The notes below the pieces were generated by a model. That model made no database searches and was not told the origin of the DNA. It saw only the letters and a list, made by a program, of their open reading frames with translations. DNA of 64,000 bases from Corinectria fuckeliana. Lineage: Eukaryota; Ascomycota; Sordariomycetes; Hypocreales; Nectriaceae. Shown one piece after another: positions 1 through 12,300 of the stretch (position 1 is its first letter; each line of letters opens with the position of its first letter). Location of the stretch: NCBI GenBank assembly GCA_019137255.1, contig WPDH01000172.1:62001-126000 (forward strand), written 5' to 3'. Both the position numbers and the translations under genes were made by a program.

Positions 1-3000
1 GCCGAGAGACGTGGGAGTGAGTCCGGCGTTTCGAGCTCACTCCCGAGAACTAGCAGTCAACTCTCGGAAGTAGAGAGGGTGGTCTCTACTTCACGACTTC
101 CTATTGGAGCCGAAACCGCATCCTACTCACGAAGCCGATTGACTGTGGACCCTAAGAAGGCAACCAGGCCTGAGCTGTCGCAGCCCACACGCACACCTAG
201 CCCCAATGTCACGAGCTCCTTTTCTCGTTTCGCCTTTTTCGGTCGCAAGAAGGTTCCTACTGATGGAAGTCAGTCCGAGAAGAAAGAAAAGGACAAGAAG
301 AAGCTGATACGCAAAGGTCCTGCAGCTGGTACGGGGCACGAGGGATATGGAAGAATAGGTGGAACCCGCCGCCGCAGCGGCAGCATCAGCAATGTGACTC
401 GGGGTTCCCCAGGAACGCAACCTTCGCAAGACAATGTCACCGGCAATGACACGTTCCTTGCAGAGCGTATCAACCCCGTCATCATTGCTGGAGGAGCAAT
501 CGTTGAGAACCGCAACAACAGTTCGGATCTGCCTCGAATTGACAGCTCCCAGAGTCTCGCTCACGATCAACCCAAGAAAAGCTCAGATTCACTTTCGAGC
601 ATCCGTCAAGGCTCACGTAACACTCTGTGGCCGTCGCCGATGTCACGCAATCCCAACTCTACCTTTGGGTACCGTCGACCATCCGATGGTAGTGACTCTG
701 AAGGCGTTACCATGAAGTCGACTTTGGCTTTCCGGAGGTCCGTTCAGCGTCTACGATCTTCTCCGGACGACCCCTTGAGGTTGCCGCAGCCCATCAATAC
801 GTCCGAAACAACCACCTCGCCTATGACCAGCTTCGACACGAGTGTCCTTTCCGATGAATCGTATTTCGAGCTACAGCGAGAGATCTCCCGCGATGCGAAT
901 CCAGCTCAACCAGCTCAACCAGCTCAACCGGCGCCGAAGAAGCTGACGAAGCGGTCGCGATCTCCTCGGAAATGGAACCTATTCGGGCGAACGCAGACCC
1001 AGCAAAATTCCAAGAAGAGCGAGCAGGTGACTGCCACCGTCCAAGTCGTCGAGAAGAAACCTGTTGCATTCTATACCATTTTGGATTCTTCGGAACAAGA
1101 GGACAGCGAGCCCATGGATGTACGAGAGGTATTGAGGCGTGCGGAAGTATACGGGAAGCCACCAAGCAGCGGTAAGGCTCCTGATACCACCCAGAGCACC
1201 CACAGCACGCCAGAGATCACACAGCCGTCGGCAAGCACAGCGTCACAGCCCGAACAGCCAATTCGACGCAGTGCCCCCAAAACCAGCTCCAGGCCACGGC
1301 TGCCCTTCGCGCAGCCTGCTGCTCGGGGTCGCCCTATGCTTCAGGTTTCCATTGCTCCTCAAGTCCCCTCTCGTCCATCTACTAGCAACGACACGTCTGG
1401 TCGCCGAAGTCGCCTACCTCAAGTGGGAAGAATCCCCAAAGTCGTTAGCAATCGATCTGACCACCTTTCTCCGAGGAGCTTTTCGCGGCCTTTCCGTGCA
1501 AGCCTGCAACCGCCACCTCGGGCCGTAGGTGCAATCGACCCCGCATCAATCGCAAAGGGGCCCAGCCCACCCAAGCCTTCAGTGCCTGTATCAGATCTCA
1601 TAATGGAAGGCTCGACCGTTGGCAGCGGAACTAACATCTCGTCTCATGGCTCGAATTCAGGCATATCACCGGAGTTGAGCCGTACCGAGAAGGAGTTTAT
1701 CGCTTTCTCCCCGCGCAAAGATTCGGACGGGACCATCTATACCTCAAGCTCAAGCTGCTCTGGAGTGGCTCCCTTCTCTGAAGCCACTGCGGTCATTCCC
1801 AGCCCGAACGACCCTCCCATTGATGACGAGGTTTGGGACGAGTACAATGACCTGCTTGTCGAGGAAAACGTCAAGGGCCCAACATCGGCTTCGTCCTCAA
1901 AGGGCACCCCCTTCCACCTGGAGACTTATCAATCCCAACTAGCCAAAGGAGAGTCGTTGGAGTCGCCGACAATTACGTTTGATCACCGCAAAGCGTCTAC
2001 GCATTCGAAGGCAACTACTGGCTCGAGCACCTACAGCGCTGATATGACTGAGCGGATCCGGGCTGCATTCCAACCTCACCCTAGTCCTTCAACCCCATTT
2101 TCCGTGTCTGATTTCATCGCTGGTTACCATAGCCGCGGAAACAGCGCTGAGGTTGCTGAAAGAACGAACGAGTCACAACGAAGCAGTCGGTCATCTCGCA
2201 AAAACAGGAAGTCGGACGCCAGTACTTCATCCGATGACTCCTCTCCACTTGCACAGGTCAATCTTCGAGTCGGTTCGATGACTGTCAGCAAATGGCTCAC
2301 CTTTGGACACGTTCTGTTCAGTGATGTTCGACACGAGCTCGTTCCGGTCGAGGGTTCGCTCAAGCGGCACTCTATTCTAGTGATTGATGGCCTTGGTAAT
2401 GATGACTGGTCATTCTACGCGGCAGAGACATATCCAGCCGCTACCTTCTTCAACCTCTCCCCTCGAGCTCCTCTGCCGGTCAATCTCCAGAGCTCTGCTT
2501 CAAGTTTTCCTCTCAGCCCACCAAACCATCACCAGATTCAATACGCCTCTCATTTCGAAAAGTTCCCCTTTGCCCCGCAGAGTTTTACTGCAGTTGTTTA
2601 TCGATTCCCTGTAGCGGCACCGGAATCGTACTACCGCAATATCCTTACAGAGGCTCATCGTGTGCTGAAACCTGGAGGCTATATCGAGCTATCAATTCTC
2701 GATGTCGATCTAAACAACATGGGCAACCGAGGACGCCGCGTTGTCCGCCACCTCAAGGAGAGGGTCAACGAGAAGACCCCAGACACCAACCTCGCCTCAA
2801 CCGCCGATCTCATTGTTCGCCTTCTTGGCAAAGTAGGCTTCACGACCATCAAGGCCGCCCGAGTTGGTGTTCCTGTGGCTAGCCCAATTACTCGCTCCGA
2901 CAGCAGCCGCAAGGCTAAGGAACCCGAGCAAAAGAAGAAGGACCATCCCAGTCTGGCAGAGATGATGAGCGACAATGGTCCCTTGGCCGATGAAGGTATC

Positions 3001-3189
3001 ACCAAGATGGTCAGCCGAGTTGGCCGATGGTGGTATACGCGTTGCTATGAGAACGTGGCAGAGAACCCATCTGGCAAGAGCATTTGGGGCGACAAGGCCT
3101 TGCTTTCCGAGTGCGAGGAGCTTGGCACGAGCTTGAAGCTAATGGTATCTTGCGCTCGCAAAGCACCTGAACGGATCGCCAGCGTCTAA
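1..3189 (+). CDS. SAM-dependent methyltransferase-domain protein (5' partial)
   Basis: The frame is open from base 1 with no stop, and the first possible start inside the window is a GTG at 79, so the gene begins upstream of the window. The first ~730 codons are low-complexity, rich in Ser/Pro/Arg, with a 9-nt tandem repeat near 900-930 encoding Pro-Ala-Gln units. The folded part lies at about nt 2340-3000 and reads like a class I (type 11) methyltransferase: a strand followed by 'HRVLKPGGYIELSILDVD', the typical post-motif segment before strand 5. The glycine-rich motif I is poorly conserved, so catalytic activity is uncertain. Such long disordered-plus-methyltransferase proteins are common and mostly uncharacterised in Pezizomycotina. 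No intron is seen. It converges on the TRM61-type gene. The substrate cannot be told. Confidence 0.85.
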   Translation, partial: AERRGSESGVSSSLPRTSSQLSEVERVVSTSRLPIGAETASYSRSRLTVDPKKATRPELSQPTRTPSPNVTSSFSRFAFFGRKKVPTDGSQSEKKEKDKKKLIRKGPAAGTGHEGYGRIGGTRRRSGSISNVTRGSPGTQPSQDNVTGNDTFLAERINPVIIAGGAIVENRNNSSDLPRIDSSQSLAHDQPKKSSDSLSSIRQGSRNTLWPSPMSRNPNSTFGYRRPSDGSDSEGVTMKSTLAFRRSVQRLRSSPDDPLRLPQPINTSETTTSPMTSFDTSVLSDESYFELQREISRDANPAQPAQPAQPAPKKLTKRSRSPRKWNLFGRTQTQQNSKKSEQVTATVQVVEKKPVAFYTILDSSEQEDSEPMDVREVLRRAEVYGKPPSSGKAPDTTQSTHSTPEITQPSASTASQPEQPIRRSAPKTSSRPRLPFAQPAARGRPMLQVSIAPQVPSRPSTSNDTSGRRSRLPQVGRIPKVVSNRSDHLSPRSFSRPFRASLQPPPRAVGAIDPASIAKGPSPPKPSVPVSDLIMEGSTVGSGTNISSHGSNSGISPELSRTEKEFIAFSPRKDSDGTIYTSSSSCSGVAPFSEATAVIPSPNDPPIDDEVWDEYNDLLVEENVKGPTSASSSKGTPFHLETYQSQLAKGESLESPTITFDHRKASTHSKATTGSSTYSADMTERIRAAFQPHPSPSTPFSVSDFIAGYHSRGNSAEVAERTNESQRSSRSSRKNRKSDASTSSDDSSPLAQVNLRVGSMTVSKWLTFGHVLFSDVRHELVPVEGSLKRHSILVIDGLGNDDWSFYAAETYPAATFFNLSPRAPLPVNLQSSASSFPLSPPNHHQIQYASHFEKFPFAPQSFTAVVYRFPVAAPESYYRNILTEAHRVLKPGGYIELSILDVDLNNMGNRGRRVVRHLKERVNEKTPDTNLASTADLIVRLLGKVGFTTIKAARVGVPVASPITRSDSSRKAKEPEQKKKDHPSLAEMMSDNGPLADEGITKMVSRVGRWWYTRCYENVAENPSGKSIWGDKALLSECEELGTSLKLMVSCARKAPERIASV

Positions 3190-4051
3190 GCTAGTGTCTA
3201 GGTTCACTGCTCCTTTATCTCCCTCGCTACATTACATTTCCTAACCTGTTACACCTACACTATTGCTTTCTTATTGTTGGAGCTGGAAAAAACAAGCATC
3301 ACCAGGAAGGAATTCAAGATTGGAAGAAATACAAGGCGCGAGCCTGACAACAAACCTCACGCACACCAGCAGAACATGTCACGACATCCAAATGTCGGAC
3401 CGGAGTTTACAACACGAGCTTTGCGCAACCTTCACCTTCAGATAAGACGCTATCTGAGCGTATACGCATGCATCTTGACACATCCTATCTCACAGGGCTC
3501 ATGATTGCTTTTTATGATCTTCTTTTCTTTGCCGCTGGTCGGAGGACCAGATACTATATATATTGGTTTACATAATGAGCCTGGACGCTTTTGGAATTAC
3601 ATACACGAAGCAGGCTCTGGATATAATGGGAGCTCCATTAGGGGGGCGCAATGCTGGATATTGCACTTCTTGGTCTCACCACAAGGATATCCCGCACGGG
3701 TGGGAAGATGACTCAAGCAAGAGTGCAGCAGAGGAAGTAGTGGATCATGATCATGACGACAACAGCGGAAGAATTTGGCACGATGGCACGGATGTGGTAG
3801 CATGTGCATAGAGATACCCATTGATATTTTAGGGGAGCGAAGGCGAATAGCAAGCGGCATTTGATTGTTCCCTGATTTCGTAATGTCTAGTCTAAGATGA
3901 CATCCATCGCTTTATCTGGTGTATGAGTGGTGATAATACATTTTCCGGACCCCATATGCAAAAGGATTTTACATGGTAAATACAGGGATGGCAATACATC
4001 CTCTTCAGATATAGTAGGGTTGGCAGTCGGTTACTGACTCCTTGCTGTGCC
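3190..4051. other. Convergent 3' intergenic region
   Basis: Holds the 3' ends of the methyltransferase gene (+) and the TRM61-type gene (-). The short open frames here have no family signature. I see no RNA gene or repeat. Confidence 0.5.
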
Positions 4052-5627
4052 TCAAGACTCGGGAGTTGCCTTCTCTAGGATAGGCTGATCTTCAGATGGA
4101 AGTGGCTCCGTAGGTAGCGCCACCTCCTCTGGGATAGGCTCATCTAGAGGCTGCTGCTCAGGACTCGTTTCCTCTTCGACGGGCTCATCTGCAAACGCGG
4201 GCTGCTTCACAGGATCAACCTCTTCCTGGAGAGGCTCGCTTGCAACCGGAAGCTGCTTCACAGGATACCGACGCAGGACGGCAACAAATCCACCCCCCGC
4301 AACACGATCACCAACCTTGGGGCGCATGACCTGAACCGGCTGGGCATCACTGTCTGCCCCTTTCGGGAGAACCGTCTTGACGTCCCACTCCCTACCGCCG
4401 CCAGTGTCTGTGACGCCATCGGCTGTTGTCGAGACGGGTAGCTCCAAAACCCTCTCGAAGCGCACTGGCTGGCCGGTGCGCTTTGCCCAGGCCTGAAAGT
4501 CGCCGACCTGGCTGATGGAGGGCATGAAGAGGACGAAGAGGCTGTTTGGCTTGAGGGCCTGGATGACGGAGGCCGCGTTGTCGTGGGCGGAGGGAAGATC
4601 GAGGATGGCGTGGGATAGGAACGGCGCGCCATCGGACTGGGCGAGGCGCTCTGAGAGGTACTCGTCGATGGAGCCGACGTGGAAGTCGATGGTCGGGAAG
4701 TACAAGGCGCGGCGGAACTGACGCGTGAGCTTGTGGGCGGCGCGTGAGTGCTTGGGGTTGCGGTCGAGAGTGTGGAGGATGGCGCGGCGCGATGCGCGGT
4801 AGCTGTCGTAGGCAGCCTGGTCCTCCGGGGTGAGGTCGAGTCCGAAGCTGTCTGGCCGGTAGCGTGCCGAGCAAAGGGCGTTGCGGAGGGAAGGCGTAGT
4901 CGGCGGGTTGGCGGCGTGGAGAGCGCGGGCGATGTGGAGGGTCAAGCTGCCCATGCCGGTGCCGGCCTCGAAGATCTCGAACGGCGGCGCATGGGGATCC
5001 TCGTCCTCCTCTCCCGGCCGCGGGAGGTTCAGGTCCAGCAGTGAAACGATGGTGTTTGCGTCATGGGGGTATATCTAAAAAGTCTCACGCTTCATCAGCG
5101 CTTTGTGCCGTGGCTCGCCGTTCCCGAGATTTGGCAGTTCGCACCGGCGTGGCGTACCGCGCGCTGTTGATGATGTACGTCGCCATGGACGGCTCGTGCA
5201 GGGTGACTTTGCGGCCAGACGAGTCGACCACGACGTCGAGAAGGCTGCGGCCGATGAGGTCGGAGGCGTTGACGTCGCCGCCGTAGGCGACGCGCACGCG
5301 GGCTTCGGGTCGGAGCGGCGCGGTGAGGCGCCAGCGGGGGGACTTGTCGCCCTGTTGGCGCAGGAAGAGGACGTCGTTTTCTGGAGGGGGGTCAAGGTGG
5401 TTTTAGCTTTCGGAACTGGGGATTGGATGGCGAAGGAGAGAACGTGCCTTTGACGGTATGCGTGGACGAGTATCGCCGATCCAATCGGAGAGGACGTAGA
5501 CGCCCGGGGGCGAGAGGACGTGGTAGGCGCATCGTGAAAGCGTTTGGGTTATGAGGTGGGATGTTTCGTTTGCTTGATGGAAATCTTGGATGGAGATTTG
5601 CGCCGGAGATATCTCGGTTAGGGGCAT
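4052..5627 (-). CDS. tRNA (adenine-58-N1)-methyltransferase catalytic subunit, TRM61-type
   Basis: Three exons by my reading: 5627-5444, 5380-5145 and 5074-4052 (introns of 63 and 70 nt), giving 480 aa. TRM61-type enzymes methylate N1 of A58 in the T-loop of tRNA using SAM. Visible signatures are the N-terminal small domain with 'VTLHEPSMATYIINSARY', then, across the second splice site, 'TPIYPHDANTIVSLLDL', then motif I 'EAGTGMGSLTLHIARAL' near residue 176. The second intron (GTGCGA...TTTTAG) restores exactly the family-conserved TP-IYPHDAN junction. The first donor (GTTCTC) is weak and exon 1 is the least certain part. An acidic Pro/Glu-rich tail of ~65 residues with repeated EP..EE units follows the catalytic domain, making it longer than yeast Trm61 (383 aa). 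It could equally be the mitochondrial TRMT61B-like paralogue. Confidence 0.82.
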
Positions 5628-6519
5628 CTCGGGAGTCGGGAGGTGGTTTAACGTAAGTATAGACTAGTCTACTTCCTACTTCCCTCTCTTGTAGAACGAA
5701 GGAACAGACAAGAGGCTTGATGCATCGTACAGAACTCGATTGAAGACGATAGGTGAGCGGGTTGTCAACCAGAGTGAATCAAACTGAGAGGTAACAGTGC
5801 ATTTGCTTTAATTATTTATCATGTTTTCTTCTACTCGTCTCTAACCGCCTGACCGACGAGCAGTCCGTCTCCTTGCCGGCCGCGCCTTCCATCTCACTGC
5901 GGCTTCCAGGATGCGTGCACTACATCCGTTGATCTGGGTATCGCCTTCCCTCCCTCCCCGAGGGAGAAAAATCCACACGTCCTTCCTTCCTCCCTTCCGT
6001 GCGTCCACCTCTTTTCTTCTTCACGTACGCCCTCTCTGTGCCCTGCTCACGCACTCCCCTTCCACCTTGTATCGTCTATCGTCATCGTCATTACCCTTCC
6101 GCAACTCCATCACCACCCCACCACCGAGAGGCACGTTTCCTAATGTACATGGCGTGCGCAAGATTACACGCCGGGATCAACCCGAAACCCCATATGAGCC
6201 TGGCCCATCCCTCCCCTTCTGTCCTGGCCACTTTGGCACTCCCAAACGCCAGTCCATGAAGGAACAAAACAAAACAAAACAAAAAAAAACGCAAGAAAAC
6301 AAGATGCCATCACAGACTCCGGGCTAGTGTGAATTGGTAAAAGCAAATCGACGTAAAAACAAGAACTGTCGGTGTGCGTTGCACCGTTTTGACCTCGCAG
6401 GGTCTTTTTGTCGTGGACAGCGTCGAGATTCCAAGGAGAGAAAGCTTGCCAAAGGGCGCGAGACAATCCGACCCTGTGGCATAAGGCGAGAGACTAACAG
6501 TTTCCTCCAGAGATCCGGC
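5628..6519. other. Intergenic region with AAAAC-rich tract
   Basis: The 5' flank of the TRM61-type gene and 3' flank of Clr5 protein 1. A purine-rich (AAAAC)n/poly-A tract lies at about 6263-6289. No gene is supported. Confidence 0.45.
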
Positions 6520-9317
6520 TCAGATGAAACCCCATCTCGAATGACCACCCATTTGGTGTTGATGGCCCATCGCTGCCGCCCATGCATCCTGCGGCTCGGG
6601 GGCATGTTCCGTCGTGTGGAAGTCCTCCTCGAAATATGGCATAATCCGCACGCCTGCATGTTCTTCCATGAATTGCGTTCCCAAGTCGTATCGTCGTCGA
6701 CATCGTTTCGTCCAAGGGTCCACCTTGACCGGGCTGTGATAACAAAACACGTTTGGGCGGGAGTCTCGCACAGGGAAAACGAGTCCCATGCTGCGAATAT
6801 GATTCCAGAGATCCATGGCGGCTTGTTTCGTGCTATCCGAGTTAGGGCTTGCCGAGAGCATCAGCTGGACGATGGCATAGCGCAGCACAAGAACATCGAC
6901 ACTCTCAGTGCCAAGCCGATGCTCCATCTGCCGCTGCAAGAGTCGGAGTTCGCTCACGAGCTTCTCTAACCGATCCGGGTTCGCGTGGTTGTAGAACATG
7001 GCTAAGTCGATCCATGTCCGCGCGACATATGGGTGTCGCCGGCCGTAAATGGCCTCTAGCTCCTCAGCAATCGTCGGGATGCTACCCCAGAGCAGGTCCG
7101 ACAGCGTTCCAGGGCCATGCTTCTGCTGTACCTCGTACAAGCAGGTGAATATTTGCCGAAGTGGATGTGACCGCTCAAAGTTCGTCGACGAATATGCCGC
7201 TAGGTATTTGCACAAGGCGGTCATCATGCCGGGATCACGATGGACCATTCCCAGAAGCAGCTCCTTGATGCCTTGCGGCGAAAGCTTTTTCAGATCAACC
7301 TCAAGTTGCTTGAAGGCCATCATCAGGTAATGGCCACCTTGGTCGGCGTCCCTCATCTCGAAGTAGTGATTGGCTTCCAACAACAGCTCGCTTGACCCGG
7401 CTCCCCATACCACGATTGTTGGCCACCCAACCTGGGTCTCGGTTTCGACCTCGAACTGCCGGCATTGCAAGAAGGCCTTCCTCATGTTTCCGATGACAGT
7501 CTCTTGTGCCCTGAGGAGATCGGGGGACTGGAGGTATCCAGTTGCCGGCGGGGGTGTTGGCGTTCGACATCGGACGTGGGCTGGGAGGTCGGCTGCTTGC
7601 TCGAAATCGATCAAATCGTACTCCGTTACGCCCTTCCTCTTGAGGTAGGTGCCGAGGTTTACGACTTTCCCGTTTCGAACAAACTCAGATACTTTGCCCT
7701 CGGCATCGCGCTGGAACTTCATGGACAGCAGCCTCTTAACCTCGTCTTCGGTGTTGTTTTTGACGAAACCCCACTGAGAGAACCGAGTCTTGTACATTTT
7801 GGGACTATTTCTGTTCAGCAATGGATGGGTGGCGAGAAACACAGAAACACTTACGTCGCTTGAAACCCGTATTTGTCGGCCATGATGGACATGACTTCTT
7901 TGAGGGGTTTCCTTTCCTCGAGATAGAGAGACCGGATAGTCGACTTGAATGACTCCCAAGCTTCAGCAGGAACCTGTTCCCGTGACGGTCGAGTTCCTGT
8001 CTGGGGGCGGAGAGGCATCGATGGACGCCGTTCAGCCTGAAACTTGGTTAGTAACCTCAACTTGTCCCAACATGATACTTCAGGGCAGCTTACGGGTAGT
8101 GTGGTAGATGGAGAGACTTGCGACAGCTGGGGAGTCAACGGTTCTTGCTTGAGTGAGGGGCTGAATGCAGATGGCGTAGGCGCAGACAGTTGTTGCCTTG
8201 ATGGTTGCCTCGCCGGTTGTCTTGTCGGTTGTTTTGATGGCGCTCGAGTAGGGGCTTTGCCCCGAGCGTTAGAGCTAGAATTGAAGTCCAAGACGAGCTG
8301 GCTTCCAGCGTTCATCACTGGCTTGGGCGTTGAGGGAATTGGTGGTTTGTTGAAGTATCCGCCGGCAGTATTACTGCTATGCTGAGACGGGTCGGTGGTT
8401 GGTTTAGGGGTCATCGGGACAGGTGGTCGCCATATCGCAAACCCAGGCGTCCCTGGTACGCCCGACGCCGTTGGGGCCGGGGAAGTGACCTTGGAAGATG
8501 CCATCATGGACGTCGAGTTCATCGAAGATTGTGCCATTGAAGATCCAGCCATGGAAGATTGTGCCACGGAGGACATAGTCATCGGGCTATTTACTCGACC
8601 ATGCGAATTCGGCATGAAGCTGTCCATACTCCCAAACGGCCCTGACGAGGGACCAGCGCCAGGGCTGGATACATGAGAGACACCTTGAAACCCACCAAAA
8701 GCCATAGATGGCGGGCTCGTGATTGGGCTGGTGACTCGCGATGGGCCGGCCATGGACCCGTAATTGATTCCAGAAGGACTGGCGAGAGGGCTTGCGACAT
8801 TGGGATTAGGGGAATGGACATTGAAAGTCCCGAACGGCGACGATGCAGGCGGATTCTCGGTCATCGGGCTCGTTACGGTGTTGACGGGTCGTGGAGGGAG
8901 CGGCGGCGCAAAGCCATTGTTCTCGAAATGCGCAACCAAGCGGCCAACACCGGGTCTGCGCTGGACCGGGCTCATCTCCATATCGACATCATTAGAAGAA
9001 GTGTCGACTTGATGTTGATACTGGAGATGGTGCTGTTGTTGCTGGTGTGCTTGATGTTGTTGATGCTGTTGTTGGTGCTGTTGCTGGTGCTGATGTTGAA
9101 AGCGTGGTTGTTGGACATCAGACGGGGAAGGAGCCCAATCCATGCCCATGAGGTCGGCATAGTTGCGGCCCGAGGCATGAGAGTGCTGCGAAGGATCTAT
9201 CGAGGAAGACGTCGAGGTGTTGATGCCGAATTTAGGCCAGGCTTGGTCGGTGAAGCCATACGGAGAGTCGCCGTCGTCGTCGGAAGCACGAGGCCTGCCC
9301 GCTGAAGGATTGAACAT
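6520..9317 (-). CDS. Clr5-domain protein 1 (putative nuclear regulator with TPR-like C-terminus)
   Basis: Exons 9317-8094, 8036-7855 and 7804-6520; introns of 57 nt (GTAAGC, branch TTACTAAC, CAG) and 50 nt (GTAAGT...AATAG), giving 896 aa from the ATG at 9317. The Clr5 domain (residues ~432-486) is split by the second intron, which restores 'YGFQAT' + 'PKMYKTRFSQWGF', the family's usual sequence. A Gln/His tract lies at residues ~69-103, inside a Ser/Pro-rich disordered N-terminus. The C-terminal ~350 residues look helical and repeat-like (TPR type). Clr5 domains are named after a fission yeast silencing factor. Start choice: the frame runs upstream to a TTG at 9425 after tandem stops, with no ATG. 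A CTGAC branch site and CCTCCAG acceptor near 9360-9380 suggest an upstream exon or a 5'UTR intron, so the N-terminus may differ. Confidence 0.85.
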
Positions 9318-12300
9318 GGCGCCAGGGCGCCCAAGCCGACTGAGGAGGCCCGGTCCGCTGGCTGGAGGACAGTCAGTTGACGGCCTCGGCGAGTCTCGAG
9401 CATCGGCTGGGTCCTCAGTCGCCAATGCGCGGATTCATCACTCGTCAAAGTGGCGAGCGAAAGAGCTCAAAATGGAATGGAGGTCGAGAACGAGAGGATG
9501 GACAAGCGGGCAGAAAGGCCCATGATCCCCAGGTACGTATAATAAGAGGAGACGACAGAGCCGGCGGCGGCGCGCAGCTCGGGCGCGCGCACTGATTCGG
9601 GGGGGGGCAAGCAAAACGGCGACACCAGGAGCCAAGCAAGAGCGCAGGTCCAGGGCCCTGCTAACGTTATCGTTCCCCAGACTTGACGCACCAACAGGGA
9701 GATATGGCAGCGGGTGTATGATAGGGTCGTCGATGGCGACCTGAGCCAGAGGGACTCGGGGGACGGGACGCCAAGTGCTGCGCGTGAGAAGGCCAGCAAA
9801 AGTTCCCTCGCCTAAGTTTCCCAGAAAGGCAACCCAATCTGCTGTCTGGAGGAGTCTGGAGCGCCTGGCCGCGGGGTGTCGAGGGGAGAATGAGAGATAA
9901 GAGGGAGGCATCCTCGGGTCTCCAGGGGCACAGTCGACGGACGACGGACGACGGTCAACGGACGAGCTGGGGCTGGGGGGAGGGGGGGCGCACTTGCTTC
10001 GGGCTCGGGGGCGCTGTTCTTCGGGGCGTTGGACGGCAATCCAATAACGGGATGGCTACCGGAAAATGGATGGGCTCAGAGCCTCGACGGGTTACGGGTC
10101 GACAGGCTGCTGGCAAGCTGGCTACAGGCTTGGTCGAGGGCGTGTTCACCAGGAAAAAGGCCCGAGCAGCAGCTCAAGGAGACGGCAGCGCCATGATCCA
10201 TGGCCCATGACGAGCACCGTCTCGACCACCGTCTCGACCACTGAAAACAGAGAGTCCAGGGGTGGGCATGTGAGAGTATGCGACCGTGTGGCCCGAAACA
10301 GAAGGTGAAAAGGGACTGAGCCAGGACGGAGCCACCACACACGAGAAAGGCACCAATCACGACGGCTCGATACCAGCCCCTGACCTCCGGGCTAGCAAGG
10401 AACTCTGCCGAGGGGACGAAGCATTCATTCCAGCGCCGCCGCCGCAAGTCCAAAGAACGAAGGCGGCGGACCGCCAAACGCTAGATGTCACCCAAACCGC
10501 TGGACTGTTCGATTTCCAGAAGACTTGGCTTTCTTCTCCCGCCCATTGAGACCGGGGCTATGAGCGCCACGAACTATGTTTGGCTAGCAGTTGAAGAGTC
10601 CCGGGCTCCCCGAAGGAGCGGCACCGCGCTCGTCATAAAAGGGCGGCAAGGAGAGACACCCTCCCGAAGCAAGCAGTGTGTGTGTGTCGCGCAGGTGGCA
10701 GTTGAAGACGGGGCAACGAAGACGGGGCAACGAAGACGGGGCAACGAAGACGGTCGGTGGCAGTTGGCGACGAGGCCGTTCACTCGCGATGACGGGATGA
10801 TTCCCTACCTGCCCATGCAGCATTCTGAAGAGACCTCATCCTGGCCGCCGTCTTCCAAGGCGTTCTGTCGTGGCGCCGCCACTAAATGCGCCCGAGGCCG
10901 CCCCCGGAGATGGTCTCAGTCCAGTCCAGTCCCGTCCGCACCACTCTCGTCCAGATTAACGGACTGGCAACACAGCACGACACGATACGACACGACACGA
11001 CGGTTGTGTGGGCTCGTGTTTCCTTCGTACCGAGTTGGATTGCTCCGGGCTCGTCAAGCCCAATTCCACGAGACTCCCTGCCCATATCACAATCTGCTTG
11101 GCTTCTCAGAGAACTGCCACCAAACAGAAAGCAAAATGCTCGGAAAAAAGGTTCAACCAGCGGAGTGGGGTTGCGTGACAAAGCTCCATCCAGGCCAAAC
11201 CGGCCATCGCCGACGCGCTCCGAGGAGAAAGAGGACAAAGCGGGCATCCTTTCAAGCGCAGCCGAAAAGAGCGTGGAGGTACCTATCAACAAAGTCCTTG
11301 TTCCTCGCATCGTGGTATTTTTAGACACTTATCGACAGCAGCCTATCTACATAGTATCATGCTATGATGCTACTATGTACGTATGAGGGCCATCAATGCC
11401 AAGCCGATAGATAGATAGACCAGTCTATTCTCGGGCGAGTGAACGGCTCGGCACTCAACAGCGCAGCGATAACCTTCTCCCACTTGGTATTCATTCATTG
11501 AATGAATAGTAACGGCGACGCCTCGGTTTCTGCTTGCAGACCTAGTTTCCTCTCCCATCTCGCCTTTTCAAGCGGGATCTTGGTGGTGATAGTTTAACGT
11601 AACAGAGAAACCTATATTCCTTCTTCGGGCTGGAAACCCTGGTACAATTCAGGTCCTTTTGGCGTGACGCCATCGGAACCCGGCCAGCACTTCATCCAAA
11701 GTCTCTCCAACCGAAAACAGATCAAATGGCACCTTGATCCACGTTTCTCGGGCGATCTTCGAGTGAGATCCGGACGGACTTACATACCGCTGTGCCATTT
11801 TGCTATAGTTTTATAGGGCAGGCAGACGCAAGGTTTCCGCCGATCACTGTGAAGGTTGACGAGACGTCCGTCCTCCTTTCAGGCAACATTTCTTATTCGT
11901 ACGAGCCCGTGTGTCGAATGCGGGATGACATGCAGCAAAGCGTTCGGTGCTGCCGAGACAGAGAGATCGGCACCCCATGTCAGCCGCAATGGATGGCGCA
12001 GCTATACCAGTGGCGGCCATGACATCAGCCCGTTAAGTCTGTGGCGCTGTGCGAGGCTTCGTGGGAGAGACATGGGTTTTGAAACCCGCAACGGCATGCG
12101 AGGTCGCCGGAAGGCTCTCTATCTAGGCTGCGGCGACAACGGGGCCAACGGGCTGAGGCGTGAAGGCGTTGACTGAGACACGCCATGTCCGCGCGCAACT
12201 TGGATCGAGTCCACGAGCATCATTAGCAAAGAGGGCTTCGGCAGCTCGGTGCCGTCAAACGCCGTCGGCGCTCCCATCATGGTTCGAACCAAGCGACCAG

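Noticed and set aside
6532..7959. Reading the 479-codon frame ending at 6520 as a separate gene from its own start
   Set aside because: It begins in the middle of a Clr5 domain whose first half ends at a GTAAGT donor just upstream; both parts belong to one spliced gene.
10485..11324. 279-codon open frame on the plus strand
   Set aside because: No domain, biased composition, overlaps a minisatellite, and similar-length frames exist on the other strand; typical chance ORF in GC-rich DNA.
12270..12300. GGTTCGAACC resembling a tRNA B-box
   Set aside because: The sequence is a plain palindrome; no matching T-stem, acceptor stem or A-box nearby.
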